The notes under the pieces: generated by a model
What the model saw: the letters and a program-made list of their open reading frames with translations, nothing else
Databases searched by the model: none
Told to the model about the DNA's origin: nothing
Source: Semisulcospira habei
Taxonomy: Eukaryota; Mollusca; Gastropoda; Semisulcospiridae
NCBI GenBank assembly: GCA_036245525.1
Contig: BTPG01000004.1
Span: forward strand, 163,597,569-163,661,568
DNA length: 64,000 bases
Direction of reading: 5' to 3'
Made by a program: the position numbers and the translations under genes
Shown: piece by piece, positions 20,286 through 32,902 of the stretch
Numbering within the stretch: position 1 is the first letter of the stretch
Layout: each line of letters opens with the position of its first letter

Positions 20286-21004
20286 CTGGCCAACACTGGT
20301 TCAAGGCATCTGTCAAAGGAACATAGTTACAAAGTGGTCTAAGCAAGAGGCATAGATCCTTGTGAGGCCCCGCGAGAGGGGGGGGGGGGAGGGGCATCCT
20401 GTGGATCTAAACCTCTTGCAGCTGGGTGGTGCAATAGGTGATCCCGCTTCAACTGATCAGGACAAATTAGACACCCCACTTAGATACTTGTGTCAGTCCT
20501 GCATTCACTGGGAATTTGTCTTTCCATTCAATTTGCACAGCTCCTTGAAGAAATGGAAAATAACCTATCATGGAACAGGGCTCGGGAAGCTGATGTCATC
20601 ACGCCAGTCGTGGTGGCCATCTTGTGAGGATACGGGACTAAGTGCTCATAGGGAAATCGCTGTTTGTGTAATGTCAGCAAAGTCCTGACATACTATAAGC
20701 AATAACAGCAAGTCTTGCCATCACTGTAGGAAACCGCTCACCAGAATCTGTTTGTGTTTGTTTCCAAAGAGGAAGAAAAATTAAGAAAAATGTGTTGAAA
20801 CACTATTTTGCTACTATCTCAAGACTGTGGTATCCTCTTAAGATGGCGGCTGACGCGCCGACGCTGCTAGGCAACGCGGGGAACTTCCCGAGCCCTATGA
20901 AACCTTGCTTACACGGACATTGTCCACCATGTTTGAGTGGTGTAGAACCCAGAAACCCCATGATTTGTGAAGTTTTCTGTAGCCTGTTTCTAATTCTTTG
21001 CCCA

Positions 21005-21123
<119 letters not shown>

Positions 21124-21239
21124 TCAGATTTAATTTATAGAGCACAAGACCATAATCTGCCATAATGACATTACTTAAAGCTATAACAGATGACTCTAAT
21201 TGGATTCATGGCTAGCAATCACTTTTGCAGGTATAAAGG

Positions 21240-23440
21240 ATAAAGGTGGCACGGTGGTAGCTTGGCATAGGGATCAGTACGTCAAAGAAGTTGAAGGTCA
21301 CTTACAAAACGGCGAGTTCTACCTACCTATCACTGCTAAGACAACTGGCCGCATCTGACAACAGAGTAGTGAGGCAAACCATTACCATTGCCATAATGAG
21401 GGAAAATTACCATCGCAGGCCAGTTCACTCGTGGTGAGGGAACCTAAGGAGCCAAGATTCTATGTCCTCCCTAAAATCCACAAACCAGACACACCAGGTC
21501 ATCCCATTGTTTCGATTGCTCTTGTCCCACAGAGCTTATATCCCAGTTCATCGACTACATCCTCCAGCCCTTGGTCCCGGCTCTTCCCACATATGTAAAA
21601 GATACAAACCATGCCCTTCACCTTTTGGATTGCTTCACCTTCCCTGATGCAGCAACACACAAGATTTTGTTCACTATTGACATAGAGGCTCTTTACACCA
21701 ACATCCCCAATGAAGACGGTCTACTAACATTGAAACATTTCATCTGCAAACATCATCTGAAGATCGACATCATAACCATCCTCCGCTTAGCTGAACTGGT
21801 GCTGTCTATGAACTCCTTTCAATTCATGGGTCAGCACTACAAACAGAAGAAAGGAGTCGCCATGGGAACCAAAATGGGGCCCTCCTATGCCTGTGTGTTT
21901 GTGGGCTACGCGGAGGAAAAGATCTTCACCCAATACACAGGACCACTGCCAGACCTCTTCAAGCGCTACATCGACGACTGTATGGGCGTCACCTCAAGAA
22001 GCATGGCTGAAACACTACAGTTCATCAACTTTATCTCATCATTTCATCCATCTCTCCTATTCACGCGTGAGACTTCTGAGGAGTCTGTGCCCTTCCTCGA
22101 CATCCAAATATCGACCAAAGCCGACTCTGACAAACTCCATACTACCGTCCACTACAAGCCCACCGACGCCCACTGGCGCCCACACTTATCTGCAGTTTTC
22201 ATCAAGCCATCCTGACGCCACCAAAAACGGCATCCCATTCTACCAATTTCTGCGACTCCGTCTGATCTGCAGCAGCAATGATGACTTCACTACACAGACA
22301 CAAACGATGGCCACTTTCTTCTCATACCAGGTTTACCCGCAAGACATCGTCAACACCGCTCGTTTTAAAGCAGAAGTGAAGCTTTGCGGGAGAAAACTCA
22401 CAGCGTTGCAGAGGACTGGCCAGTCCTGTGTATCACGTATCATCCTCGCAACATCCCCATCAAAAACATTTTCCTCAGAAACTTCCACATCATTCAGAAT
22501 GATACAGTATTGAAAGACATATTTCCTGAGCCTCCGTTGTTAACTTACAAACGTGACACAAACCTACGTGATCATCTTGATCACAGTTCACTTCGCGCAT
22601 CTAACACCTTACCACCTGGCACACACCCTTGTCAGTAACCACACTGCAAAGCATATCCGTACATCACCCGTCATCACCGGACCCTTGTCATCTTTCACTG
22701 TCCACCGATCATTCACATGCTAGTCATCAGATATCGTCTATGTCATCTCATGTTCTCACTGCCCAAAGATGCTGTATATGGGGGAGACATACCGTACACT
22801 CCCCAAACGCTGCGAGGAGCATGTTTGTTCGAACCGCCTCGGATACAACAACCAGGTTGGACGTCATTTCAAGGAACCTCCTCATAGCCTCACACATTTC
22901 AGCATATGCATCCTTTGGCAAAATACATCCAACTTCATCCGCCGCAAAATGACAGAATCCCCTTTTCGCGGACAGGCTTGAACATTCGCCCCTAGGGACG
23001 TATGCTTGGGCTGATGGGTGGTTGGTGCCAGACTTGACCTCACTGCTGATATTTGATGCTACCATTGATACTTGATGCTACCGTTCAGTAGTGTGTGTGT
23101 GTGTGTGTCCGTATGCATGTACATGAGCGGCAGCAAGCACGAGTAAACTTGCGAATGTATGAAGTGACGTGAATGTATATAGACGTAAGTTTTGTGCTAC
23201 GTGTTTTGTGTATGTGTATTTGTGTCATTATGTATCTTCTTTTTTTTTTTTATATCATTCTAAATTTTCTCAATATAGGATGACATCTTTTCTTTCTATC
23301 GTGTGTTCTTTTCTGTTCTACATTGTTTCCACATCACCCAGGAAAAGGTTCTTTGATCCAAACGTTGTGTTTCATGTATCTAATTTAAAGGGTTTTCAAC
23401 CTCTATTTTCTGTTTTCCTTTCACTCTTGCAGATATATTA
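21240..23440 (+). mobile_element. Penelope-like element with GIY-YIG domain, degenerate
   Basis: The 5' part has FYVLPKIHKPDTPGHPIVS, then a frameshift near 21505 into CPTELISQFIDYILQPLVPA. The RT core at 21571-22215 carries ILFTIDIEALYTNIP, GVAMGTKMGPSYACVF and the catalytic RYIDDC, which together are typical of Penelope-like RTs. A further frameshift near 22176 leads on to GIPFYQFLRLRLICSSNDDF. The C-terminal endonuclease reads VYVISCSHCPKMLYMGETYR, a GIY-YIG-type motif, and ends at 22981. The 3' flank to about 23440 (ggttctttgatccaaacgtt) resembles Penelope tails. It inserts in sense opposite to the host gene and is inactive because of the frameshifts. Confidence 0.85.
21571..22981 (+). 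pseudogene. Penelope-like reverse transcriptase / GIY-YIG endonuclease
   Basis: This is the coding part of the element above. The reverse transcriptase has motif A (IDIEALYTN), motif B (GVAMGTKMGPSYA) and motif C (YIDD). It runs to a stop at 22213-22215 after a small duplication has shifted the frame. The reading continues in other frames through a connector to the GIY-YIG nuclease at about 22735-22981, with CSHCPK as a possible zinc ligand pair. At least two frameshifts separate it from a working gene. The family is known for telomere-proximal or target-primed insertion. Confidence 0.8.
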
Positions 23441-25956
23441 GAGTTTAACACCGAGCAGGAAAACTAAGACCAGCTTACTGCGTGATCACTCCTGCGACAT
23501 GCTTGTGCTACTTATATTAAAATGTTATCGTAAGAATAAAATGCTGTTTATACCACTGACACAGAAAACACTGGTGTACATGTGTTACGGCATAGTAGGA
23601 GGTAAAGTCATTGGCACTGTTAGTGCCCAACTCACTGAAACTTGCAATACACAGTAGCCGGCGGCGCGCTGGACTGTCATGTCCATTGAGTGATGAGAAC
23701 TTATGCAATTCTTCTAGGGCACACTAGCCATGCAAGTCGCGGGGACCATGCGGGTTGGTTTAGGGCCCTAAGTGGCCCTCTCAGTTTGGCCAAGTCGCTC
23801 TGATGTTTGGTCAGTCGCGCTGAAGCTGGTCCACTCGCAGACCAGTACATAGCCTTGGTCCGCTGTACCACGCAGATGAGGATGTAGATCAGTGACCCGC
23901 GGTCAAACAGGTTACATGCAATTTTCTACATATGTCGGCATATGGCCGCAGTTGGTTCTAATGTATGCCAAGAACCACTGTTTCCTTCAGAAAATCAATT
24001 TCGCTTTCTTCTGACAGCTCTACAATAATGACTTTCTTACTGTGACATCACACATAACGCAATTTAAGCATCCCAGGGCCTACCTACTCTACTGATGTTG
24101 CCGTGAGACCGCCTGTCACTGAACATCGCCGGAACCCAGGGCAGCCGCTTGACGATTATGAAAGATAAGTGTTCATTTCTTTATACATGATGCATCATGA
24201 CGTTACCGATCTTAATGATTAATTACTGACATGATAAATTAGAAAGCTATGAAATAAAAAAGGAACAAATCAAACAATGATACATATCTACTTCAATAGC
24301 AATAGAGTTTCTCCTGTGCCGTACGAAAGATGCGATGCTTTTGTTATGTCGTGAAGTTACTTTTCAAGTGTTTTCTACTATTGCTGTGGCAGAATGTCAG
24401 CCACATAGAAGGCTAAGCCCTTGTTCGAGTTTTCCAGTGCCACTGATCCACATATGCTGGTGTGATGGCGTACCTCAAAAGACGGCAACAGGTACAACAT
24501 TGTGTTCACTGGTTGGACAGTTAACGTGATGACAAGCAAATTATATGACAGTCTGCGTGAACAAGTATACACTGCAAGACTGATAACAGATATATTCATT
24601 GTGCAACAGAACAGTATAATCTCCAATGGACTGGTGTATCGAGTTACTACAGTACATAATTGGTATTGTTACTACAGGATACATCATGATGGAATGAGGA
24701 CTAGCGGAATGTGGTCCTGATGATACTAACGGTATACGTCCATTTAATAACAGTGCAACAATCAGATGGAGTGCTGAGAATCGGATAACAACTATTCCAA
24801 GTACTGACAAACAGTTCCTCACTTCTTGCCATTGCTCCTGCAGCAAGTCTGCGTAATGTGTGCATGTTGTGAAACTACTTCAGTGTGTTGCTTTCCAAGC
24901 AGAAAGACCAGTACAGTGTAGTTGTGACACCTCTTCATTCAACACGGACATACATATGGCTCAAGGGCAGTTTTTTTGTGGGTACGTTCACTAAGCTCTG
25001 CTAGTAAACGCTGGGCATTTTTACCCACCAAAAACACTGAAACTCTGCTTGACTCTGGAACATTCTTCTCGTGTTCCATGATATCTGCTGTAACGTGACC
25101 ACCGTGACATGGCCTTAGTTGCCTGCTTGGCATTTAAACCTAAATAACTATCAATTGATGTAATGTGAACGTGCCCCCTTACGCCCAAACCTATTGTTGA
25201 CTGATGTGTGCTTTTATAGTAACTATTGATTGGTTTCACTGATTGATATGGTTGCTGACACAATATGATATTGATGTGCTGTAAAAAAAATGATAATGGT
25301 GTTTTCAGTTTGAAGTGTGGAACAAATTAAAATTTTATCATAAGATTAAAATGCTGCAAGGACAAAATGGCCAGTGAGTGCTGGTCATTAGTACTTTTTG
25401 TCGCTATGATTCCTACAAGAATCATCATGACAAAATATGCCCCTGATAGTCAAAGGTTGAAATGTATATTTGTAACTATTGTTTTCCCAACAACAAACAA
25501 GATATAGATGGGATGAACCATAACCCACAAAGTCCCTTCTATATGAGAGCTGTCCTCGCTGTCAATGGTCTCTAAATTTTGTCTTTGACCTGATTCTGAT
25601 GTTGAATTATCTCCTATTGAAAAAGCCTCGCAGATCTGCCAATGCGTCAATGAGTTCTATAAGGGGCGCAGGACATACGCATCATTGATTTGTCAAACGT
25701 CATTTTCATGACGTAAGTTTTAGTTTTTACGTAATTTTATATTCTACGTGATATAAGTTTCATTTTCACTTTATAGGCTTGAGAAATTGGTGACAAAACT
25801 AGAACTTCACCGTATAATTTCAGTCTTGCTATAATTTGTGTGAAAGCAGGTTGACTTTACCTTGCTACATGATATACTAAGTACACGGGTCACCTCCATG
25901 CTCTTCTGAAAGCGTGTCGATGTGTGTATGCGTGTTAGTGCGTGCGTGCTCCAAAC
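23441..25956. other. Intron sequence, no recognisable gene
   Basis: About 2.5 kb of AT-rich sequence. Near 23441-23480, tttaacaccgagcaggaaaa resembles the I-like LINE tail at 47216. Short open frames at 24335-24850 and 25021-25650 match nothing I recognise. Confidence 0.45.
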
Positions 25957-26022
25957 ATCTCCAAGAGGCATAGATCCTCATGCACCTGGAGGGTGCATGA
26001 GGATCTATTCCTCTTGGAGATG
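25957..26022. repeat. Near-perfect hairpin, 'aagaggcatagatcctcatg' family
   Basis: atctccaagaggcatagatc with ctcatgcacc pairs with ggtgcatgaggatctattcc and tcttggagat over about 30 bp, with a 4-5 bp loop. It is the best preserved member of the hairpin family in the window. Confidence 0.8.
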
Positions 26023-26476
26023 CGCACGTTTGTGTGTGAGAGAGAGAGAGCTGTGTGTGAGAGAGAGAATGATGTCATATTTAGAGTATTATGTCAGTGT
26101 CTGCGTGGTGATGGAGTTGCCTCTTTTACGTCACCACCACTGTCTGACTTTCTCTAGAAGTAAAGGGTTTTTAGTGTTTTAATCCTTTTCTGAAAAGAAT
26201 AATTTTTACTAAAGAAGTTGAAAGGATACAAAGCTGGCTAACGAACTCATCCAATGTCTTTCTCCAAACTAGCTATGTGCAAAAGTTCAAGTAAATATGA
26301 CAAGAATTATGGACTCTAAGCTGGGTCAACCGACTTTCTATAAACGGTTGTTTATGTCTTCAATGAGACATTCAATTACAATATGCTCGGAGGCTCTCTT
26401 AGCCACCCACTAAAGAAAGTATTTCGCCAAGTTTCAAGCTTGTGTGTACAGAAATATCGGAGATTCTCTTGTTTAC

Positions 26477-26516
26477 ATACATATGCACACACATACATAC
26501 ATACATACGCACATAC
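26477..26516. repeat. (ACAT)-type microsatellite
   Basis: acatacatacatacatacgc, imperfect tetranucleotide repeat about 85 bp before the Harbinger left end. Confidence 0.8.
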
Positions 26517-26600
26517 GGCGCTTTGCGCCAAATGTACATTCAGGAATGAGGTTAGCGTAACTAGACATGATGTAATTTTTATCTTGTTTATCTTGCCTTA

Positions 26601-26670
26601 AAGGCCCCGCTACACGAGCCCGGTTTTGAGGCCGATTCCCGATCAGTTTTCGAATCGGTAGGCGATCGGG
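26601..26670 (+). repeat. Harbinger left terminal inverted repeat and subterminal motifs
   Basis: aaggccccgctacacgagcc is followed by ggttttgaggccgattcccg and by gatcgg-type motifs. It pairs with 35857-35926. Confidence 0.85.
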
Positions 26671-26777
26671 CCGGACTAAAAAACGTGTTTACTGCCACAC
26701 GTTCTCCGATTTTTTTTTTAGCCGACCGGTTTGAACCGGAAGGTCAAGGTCGCTAAAACAGCTTCCTGTTCTGCAAA

Positions 26778-27111
26778 ATGGCTGATAGTTTTGACAGTGA
26801 CGATGATGTGCTTGCATTAGCAGCAGTTTTGCATCATATTCGGAAGAAAAGGGCGAAGCATCGGCAACGAAGGTGGTGGGTTCGACCATGGTTGAGCCGG
26901 AGACCGACCCTTGGGGCGTTTCAGTGCCTACTGAACGAGCTGCGAAATGAAGACGCGGCAGAATACGCCAATTTTCTGCGCCTGGAGCCTCAACATTTTG
27001 ACTTTCTGTTTGAGGCTGTCCGGGAGGACATTCAGAAGAAAAATACCGTCATGCGCAGGAGCATTGAAGCTAGAGAACGCCTTGCAGTGACACTTCGATT
27101 TCTGGCATCAG
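26778..27111 (+). CDS. Harbinger transposase exon 1
   Basis: This is the N-terminal part of a HARBI1-type nuclease that cuts and inserts the element. The ATG at 26778 gives MADSFDSDDDVLALAAVLHH, then a basic stretch (KKRAKHRQRRWW) and the family helix YANFLRLEPQHFDFLFEAV, followed by RSIEARERLAVTLRFLASG. The donor GCATCAG|gtagct follows 27111, in phase 1. It joins to 29065. The three exons total 1209 nt, 402 residues, which is within the usual size for this family. No lesions are visible. Confidence 0.85.
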
Positions 27112-29064
27112 GTAGCTCAAAACTTTTTACATTTTGTAAAACTATTTTGAGGTAACACTTTATTGTTTAGTGGCAATAATTAATAGGAAAATAGTTTTGG
27201 GCATTTAGGCATGCATTATTAGTGCAAGAGTGAATGTCAAATGGGGCATGCACAATTACCTCTGCAAGGAATCTAATATGTATAATTTTTATTATAATAA
27301 TTTATTTTATAAAATAAAGTGTGATTTCGAAATTAGTAGTCTGCTCTAGTTGCTCACATGCATGCACACAGACACTTGCGAGTAATGAAGTAATAACTTC
27401 ATGACATCAGCAGTTTAGTTTACATTGTCAGCATGTGAATCATCAAAATGTCGACATGCACTGATGCAGGGCACAGTGTTTAAAGTTATGAGAGTGTTCA
27501 CCTCAATATTAAGGCTTTATACTCTCTTCTTTGGTCATGCTATTATTATTAAAAGTGTGAAAATATTTGTGTGCTTTCACTTTCAGACCAACTTTAATGA
27601 AACATCTGCTAATCTAAATTTTACAGAAAGAAAGCAGCTGTTTGCAAGACAGATTAATTTATAAAATTAAATCAGAAAATGTACATTTTCTTACGGGCAT
27701 ATTAATTAGTATTGGTACCATGAAGAGCTGCAACAATGTGCTAAACATTTTACCACCCACTTCATACGTTTTTCCTTTTATTATAATAAGGTAAGAGATA
27801 ATTTATGGGCCTCTGTTGCAAAGGTAAAATTTAATTTTCATTTATTAGTAGTAGTAGAGATTGGGTTTAATTTCTTTTATGTATCTTATACTTTAGGGTC
27901 TAATGATACATGTATGACTAAAATCCAGTCTTTATCATAGTAATCGTGGGTTTGTTGGACCAATCATGCAGCCTTGCAACAAGCACATTTGCAATTGTCA
28001 GCATAAATTCATAATTGTATTTAGTTATGGTATAGTGTTTTAATTTGAGTTCTAAAATGTGTGTATGTGATTTAATTATCTTGCCGTTACATGTTTATTG
28101 TTTGCATGTGCACAATGGTGAATGTGTAAACAGTATAGCATGAGCCTGTATTTATAAAGAATAAGAGAATAGCAGATAGATGAAGGAGACCAAACTACAC
28201 AGTACAGAATAAGAAAGCAGTTGTTCAAGATTACGCTCAGCACAGACATGAAGAATTTTTAGAAGATAGACATCATGTCACTGCACACACTCAAAGTCAA
28301 ACATTTTGTAATTTTTATTTAAACTTTGAAATGTCATGGAACTTTAACTTAAGGCAGATGAAAACACTGACTAAGCATTAAAATGGAAACATTGTAATAG
28401 GTGTGGTTTTCTTTTCAGTTCCCAAACAGGTCTTTAATGACATGCTCTAGAAACTGAGTAACTTGTGCTAAATAAGGTACTGACATGCTAAACATAAAGT
28501 TAACAGATCTGTCAGTCTCTGCAGTTATTTTTGTCAATACTATTTACTATTGTCACTTTCTGGTATTTTAAGATGCATTTTTAAAATGAATATTGAATTA
28601 TAATTTACCACAGTTCTCTCCATAAAATACCTACTGTGCCTGGTATTATAACTGATACAATTCATGTTTTTTCACATGTATGACACCCACCCGGTGTTTT
28701 ACTCTTTTAGTTCCCAGGGTCACCCTTGTCAGCCCCACAGGGTGGGTTTTCCCCTCTTTCTGGGCATGTGTTTCTGTCTACCCTTGGTCCATTCACCTGT
28801 ATTTACCTTTTTTAAACTCTCCCTACTGTCTGCGCTGCCTGTAGCTCTTGATGTTGGATGTGTGTTGCTAAATGGTCTTAGCTTTATTTAGGCCCCATGT
28901 CGTAGGTTTATTTAACGTATTGGACCAGCTGGCGACATACATTCAATATTCTTTTTTCCCCCCCCACAAGCAGTGCAGGCACGTCCTGAGAAAGTCTTGT
29001 TGCTGTCAGGATGTTAAGCAATGTACAATCAATCAATCACATATATGTATGCATTATTTTACAG
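27112..29064 (+). other. Harbinger transposase intron 1
   Basis: This is an AT-rich 1953-bp intron with a gtagct donor and a ttttacag acceptor. Its open frames (27425-27664, 28664-28891) are short and unrecognised. Confidence 0.7.
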
Positions 29065-29180
29065 GTGACAGTTTTACCTCCTTAAGCTACCTCTACCGAA
29101 TAAGTCGGCAGGCATTGGGACAAATCATTCCTGAGACCTGTGAGGCTATCTACAAGGCACTGTCTGAGAAGTACCTAAAA
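29065..29180 (+). CDS. Harbinger transposase exon 2
   Basis: It encodes GDSFTSLSYLYRISRQALGQ and IIPETCEAIYKALSEKYLK, the conserved segment before the DDE core. The acceptor ttttacag ends at 29064 and the donor CTAAAA|gtaagt follows 29180. It is 116 nt long, entering in phase 1 and leaving in phase 0. The joined residues LRFLASGDSFTSLSY match the family pattern across the junction. Confidence 0.88.
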
Positions 29181-31329
29181 GTAAGTAAAACGTCTACTTG
29201 GTGAACAAACAAAAATGTAAACAATAAATAAGAAAAAGAAGACAAAACATAACAATATCAATAATAACGGAAGGCAATGATACACAAAAATTACAACGAA
29301 CACATGTACATTTGTTGCGAAAAAAAATATTTTTATAAGCCACGATCTGAAGCATGTGCAAAAAAACAAACATATTACAAGCGGATCTGCCAATTGTTAG
29401 AGACAGCGAAAAACATTTGTGGAAAATAGTGACCTTGAGCTGTGAAAATGCACCAATACGAATGATGTAGCATGCTTAGCAGTAGATAAAGTATCTGCAA
29501 ATTAAAAATTATGACTTTTGGTTAAGTTATTCTTGAGATAATATAACACGTGTGTTGTAAAACAAAAGTGATATTCGGAGCGACAGGTCATATTACATAG
29601 TCAAATTTGGCCAGTTCAGGCAGTCAGAGGACCGGTGTTTTTCAAAATAATTTTTGTCTTGTTTAAAAATGTGTAGTAGGACTGAATGTTGGAATTTGCT
29701 GGAAATGTCCGCTTAACTGAGAGGAGACATGTTTGGTGCTTTGATTCATACCACCCTGAGCTTATCCAATGGAGAATTGTGGGCCTATGTTGAGTTGCCG
29801 TTGACGTAGTGATTTGAGGAGCACGCTGATTTCAGCTGTGCTTGGGTGTGGGATTGGTAAGGAACCAGTTTCATAATCAAGAAATGAGACGGGTGATGTG
29901 CTGTTGTTTTTTTTATTTTGTGCATGGCAAATGTGCAGCTGGTGTGCAGTAGTGTTTTTTAGGGAGACTGGACAGTAGGGAAACGGCACTGTAGTCCGTG
30001 ACCTGTCAGGTCACCACATGCCATATGTGACATAGATCGAAAACTGGTTTAATGTAACCATATCATTGAGTTTGGACGTTTGCTGTTGGAAAACTGAAAA
30101 AAATCATGAGAAATTGGAAATTTTGCCAAGAAATTGCTGCGTTTGCAGTTTTTTAGGCTTTTTTGCATGTTTTGCATCGCAACACCCTGTTTACCTGCAC
30201 TGGGAGCTATGTTTAGTGTGTTTTTTCATTTATTTCTCGTCTTAAGTTACTGGTAGTCATGAGTCTGACCTTTGACCCTGAGCTGTGACCTATGACTTTG
30301 ATTTTGAAAGGGGTGGGGTTTGGGGCGTTCAGTTTGATAAATGCGTAAAAAAAAAATGCAATCTTTTAGTTATTGAAGTTGTGGGGTGGGTGGAGCAGGG
30401 GGGTGGGGGGGTGGATTGGAGGTAGGGGGGGGGGGGGAGGGGGGCTTAAGGTCAAATGTTAAGATGAAAACTACAAAAAAACAGTGTCAGCATGTGCATT
30501 TCAAAAGACAGCCGACCTCAGAGTGAAATAAGCCGCCAAAATAATGTGACATGCAGAAGTGTTATTTTGCATGATCCTGCTACACTGGCTGCATCTGAGG
30601 TGTCATTCTGCTGTAATGGTCATGAGGGATGTCACTGGTGTCTATTCTGAGCCAAACATAAGCATTTGTACACTGCATAAAGCTCATTTAAGTGCATTGT
30701 TATGGGAACAGCAGTTGCAGTCAACAGTACAGTCTTTTACAGGAGTATTCAAGTTTGGCACACACATGCCTACTGCATTTGCAACATGAGTTGAGCTGTT
30801 TTGAGACTCTGACAAGTGTTTTTTACATAAAAATGAACTGTACATAACCATTTTTCTCTGCTACCTCCTAAATAAGCATTCCAGACACTTGTCTGGGTAT
30901 GCGGTGTGTCCCGCGTAGCATAGTTTTGGCTGTTTTTTTTATATTTTGTGCATGACAAATGTGCAGCTGGTGGGCAGTAGTGTTTTTTAGGGAATTGAAA
31001 AATTAGGGGATGACTGGGACTGACTTGGTAGCTACTGGACAGTAGGGAAACGGCACTGTAGTCCGTGACCGACAGACCAACCGACCGACTCCATTTACCT
31101 TGACCTTTGAGATAGAGTAAATATGATGACCACTACCTAAGTAATGTTTCTATGAATTTTGGTCAAAATCCGTTCAGTGGTTCTTGAGATATGGCTTCCA
31201 ACGGACCGACAGTTGGCTCCTTCTGAAATGAAATATAACAAAACTGCTAAAGCACGTTTTTCAACTTTGTTTGCTTTACTTAATTGCATCATTTATCATT
31301 ATTAAGATTGACAACTGACATTTGACTAA
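29181..31329. other. Harbinger transposase intron 2, proximal part
   Basis: No coding exon is seen. Two direct repeats, near 29925-30005 and 30945-31070, share aaatgtgcagctggtg, cagtagtgttttttaggga and ggaaacggcactgtagtccg. Poly-G tracts lie at 30395-30440. The last exon of the MADF gene follows on the other strand. Confidence 0.6.
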
Positions 31330-31785
31330 TCAGTTGTCGCAAAGTTCATGCCTCTTTGCTGCATGCAGAAGATCGATCATGTCCATTTTTAAAAGTTCTC
31401 TAGTTCTCTCGCTCTGGAGGCTGTCAAGGTCAGCAGCTAATGCTCTTGCCCAAACCATGGTCCTGCTCTCAACCAGCGTGCTGCTCTTATCCATCATTGC
31501 AGACCTTTTTGCAAAGTATTGGTTTACACCATCCAACACTGTATCTGGGGGACTATGATTGGCAGTGGTAATGTTACGTCTTTTTCTATTTGCTGTAGTT
31601 GTTGGACTTGGACTTCTCTGGTCCTGCTGAGACCCTTGCATTTTTCTGTTTTGAGTGTTATGTGGTGAATCCTCCTGAGTGTCAACCTGGCTGCTTATCC
31701 CCTCCACTGCATCCTGTGCATCGAACAGCTGTGATTCTGGGCTTTGCTGCTCTGGGCTTTGTTCCTGTGCTTCTGGATATTGCTG
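31330..31785 (-). CDS. Harbinger MADF-protein exon 3 (C-terminus)
   Basis: This is the C-terminal part of the second Harbinger protein, entered at phase 0 after atgtttcag. It begins QQYPEAQEQSPEQQSPES, a Gln/Ser-rich linker, and has a basic NRKRRNITT stretch. It ends with the helical segment ELLKMDMIDLLHAAKRHEL, which resembles the BESS-type interaction motif often found behind MADF domains. The stop is at 31330-31332. It lies wholly inside intron 2 of the transposase gene on the opposite strand. The three exons total 831 nt, 276 residues. Joining to exon 2 rests on splice sites and phase. Confidence 0.75.
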   Translation of the reverse strand, partial: QQYPEAQEQSPEQQSPESQLFDAQDAVEGISSQVDTQEDSPHNTQNRKMQGSQQDQRSPSPTTTANRKRRNITTANHSPPDTVLDGVNQYFAKRSAMMDKSSTLVESRTMVWARALAADLDSLQSERTRELLKMDMIDLLHAAKRHELCDN

Positions 31786-31883
31786 CTGAAACATATTTAA
31801 ACATAATTTTTACAAAAATACTACATAGTAAACATATATGTGAATGTGATATACTAACTTTCTACACATTTTTTTGTGTGCAG

Positions 31884-32642
31884 GTTCCAAACACAGAGGA
31901 GGAATGGCAGACAATCAGCAATGACTTCAGAACGAAGTGGGCCTTTCCAAATTGTATCGGCGCCATGGATGGCAAGCACATTGCTCTGAAGGCACCAAAC
32001 AACAGTGGCTCCTTGTTCTATAATTACAAGGGATTTCACAGCATTGTTCTTTTAGCTGTGGTAGATGCTCACTATCGCTTCATCCTGTATGATGTAGGAG
32101 TGAATGGCCGCCACAGTGATGCAGGAATATTTGCCTCATCAGAAATCGCAGCTGCCATTGAGAACAACAACATACCGCCACCAAAACAGCTACCAGGTTG
32201 GCATACTGCACTGCCACACGTGATTGTAGGAGATGAGGCCTTTCCGCTGAAACCACATCTCATGAAGCCGTTTCCCAGCAGAGGCCTCACCATGGACCAA
32301 AGAGTGTTCAACTTTCGACTCAGCCATGCCAGACGAGTATCGGAAAATGCCTTCGGCATCATCGTGAACCGCTTTGCAGTCCTTGCCACCAGGATGTGCT
32401 TGCAGCCAGCTGCTGCAGAGTCTGTCGTGCGCGCATGTTTGGCACTTCACAACTTCTTACGAACTGAATGTGATGTGCGATATGCACAAGAAACTAGAAG
32501 GACCAGGGTGTGTCAGTGGAACAGAGAAATGAGCAACCAAGGAGGAAACAGGAATGCATTGGACGCTAGAGATGTGAGAAACAGTTTTCAGGACTATTTT
32601 ACTACAGTCGGAGCAGTTGACTGGCAGTGGGATAGATGCTGA
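31884..32642 (+). CDS. Harbinger transposase exon 3 (DDE catalytic core)
   Basis: The catalytic domain starts VPNTEEEWQTISNDF. The first acidic residue is in NCIGAMDGKHIAL, the second in HVIVGDEAFPLKPHL and the third in SHARRVSENAFGIIVNRF, the expected DDE_Tnp_4 layout. It then runs through RACLALHNFLR to the stop at 32642. The acceptor gtgtgcag ends at 31883. This whole exon lies in intron 2 of the MADF gene on the other strand. AATAAA motifs at about 33309 and 33331 are possible polyadenylation signals. No stop or frameshift is seen. Confidence 0.92.
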   Translation, partial: VPNTEEEWQTISNDFRTKWAFPNCIGAMDGKHIALKAPNNSGSLFYNYKGFHSIVLLAVVDAHYRFILYDVGVNGRHSDAGIFASSEIAAAIENNNIPPPKQLPGWHTALPHVIVGDEAFPLKPHLMKPFPSRGLTMDQRVFNFRLSHARRVSENAFGIIVNRFAVLATRMCLQPAAAESVVRACLALHNFLRTECDVRYAQETRRTRVCQWNREMSNQGGNRNALDARDVRNSFQDYFTTVGAVDWQWDRC

Positions 32643-32871
32643 GCCACTACGGGAAGGAAACAGCACCTGTAGTTGAATCTTAAACTGTACTTTCTTACAT
32701 CAGAGTGTGGTAAAAGTAGATTTCTGAAGTGACATTTTGAAGTCATGCAGTGGTTGTAACACCAAAGGTTCTGATATATTTTAAGGGTTTTAAAAGTGTT
32801 GCGATGAAGATACTGTTGTAAGGAAACTTTGTGTTTGTACACTTTTGCATCTTGCTTGCATGCGTGCGTGT

Positions 32872-32902
<31 letters not shown>

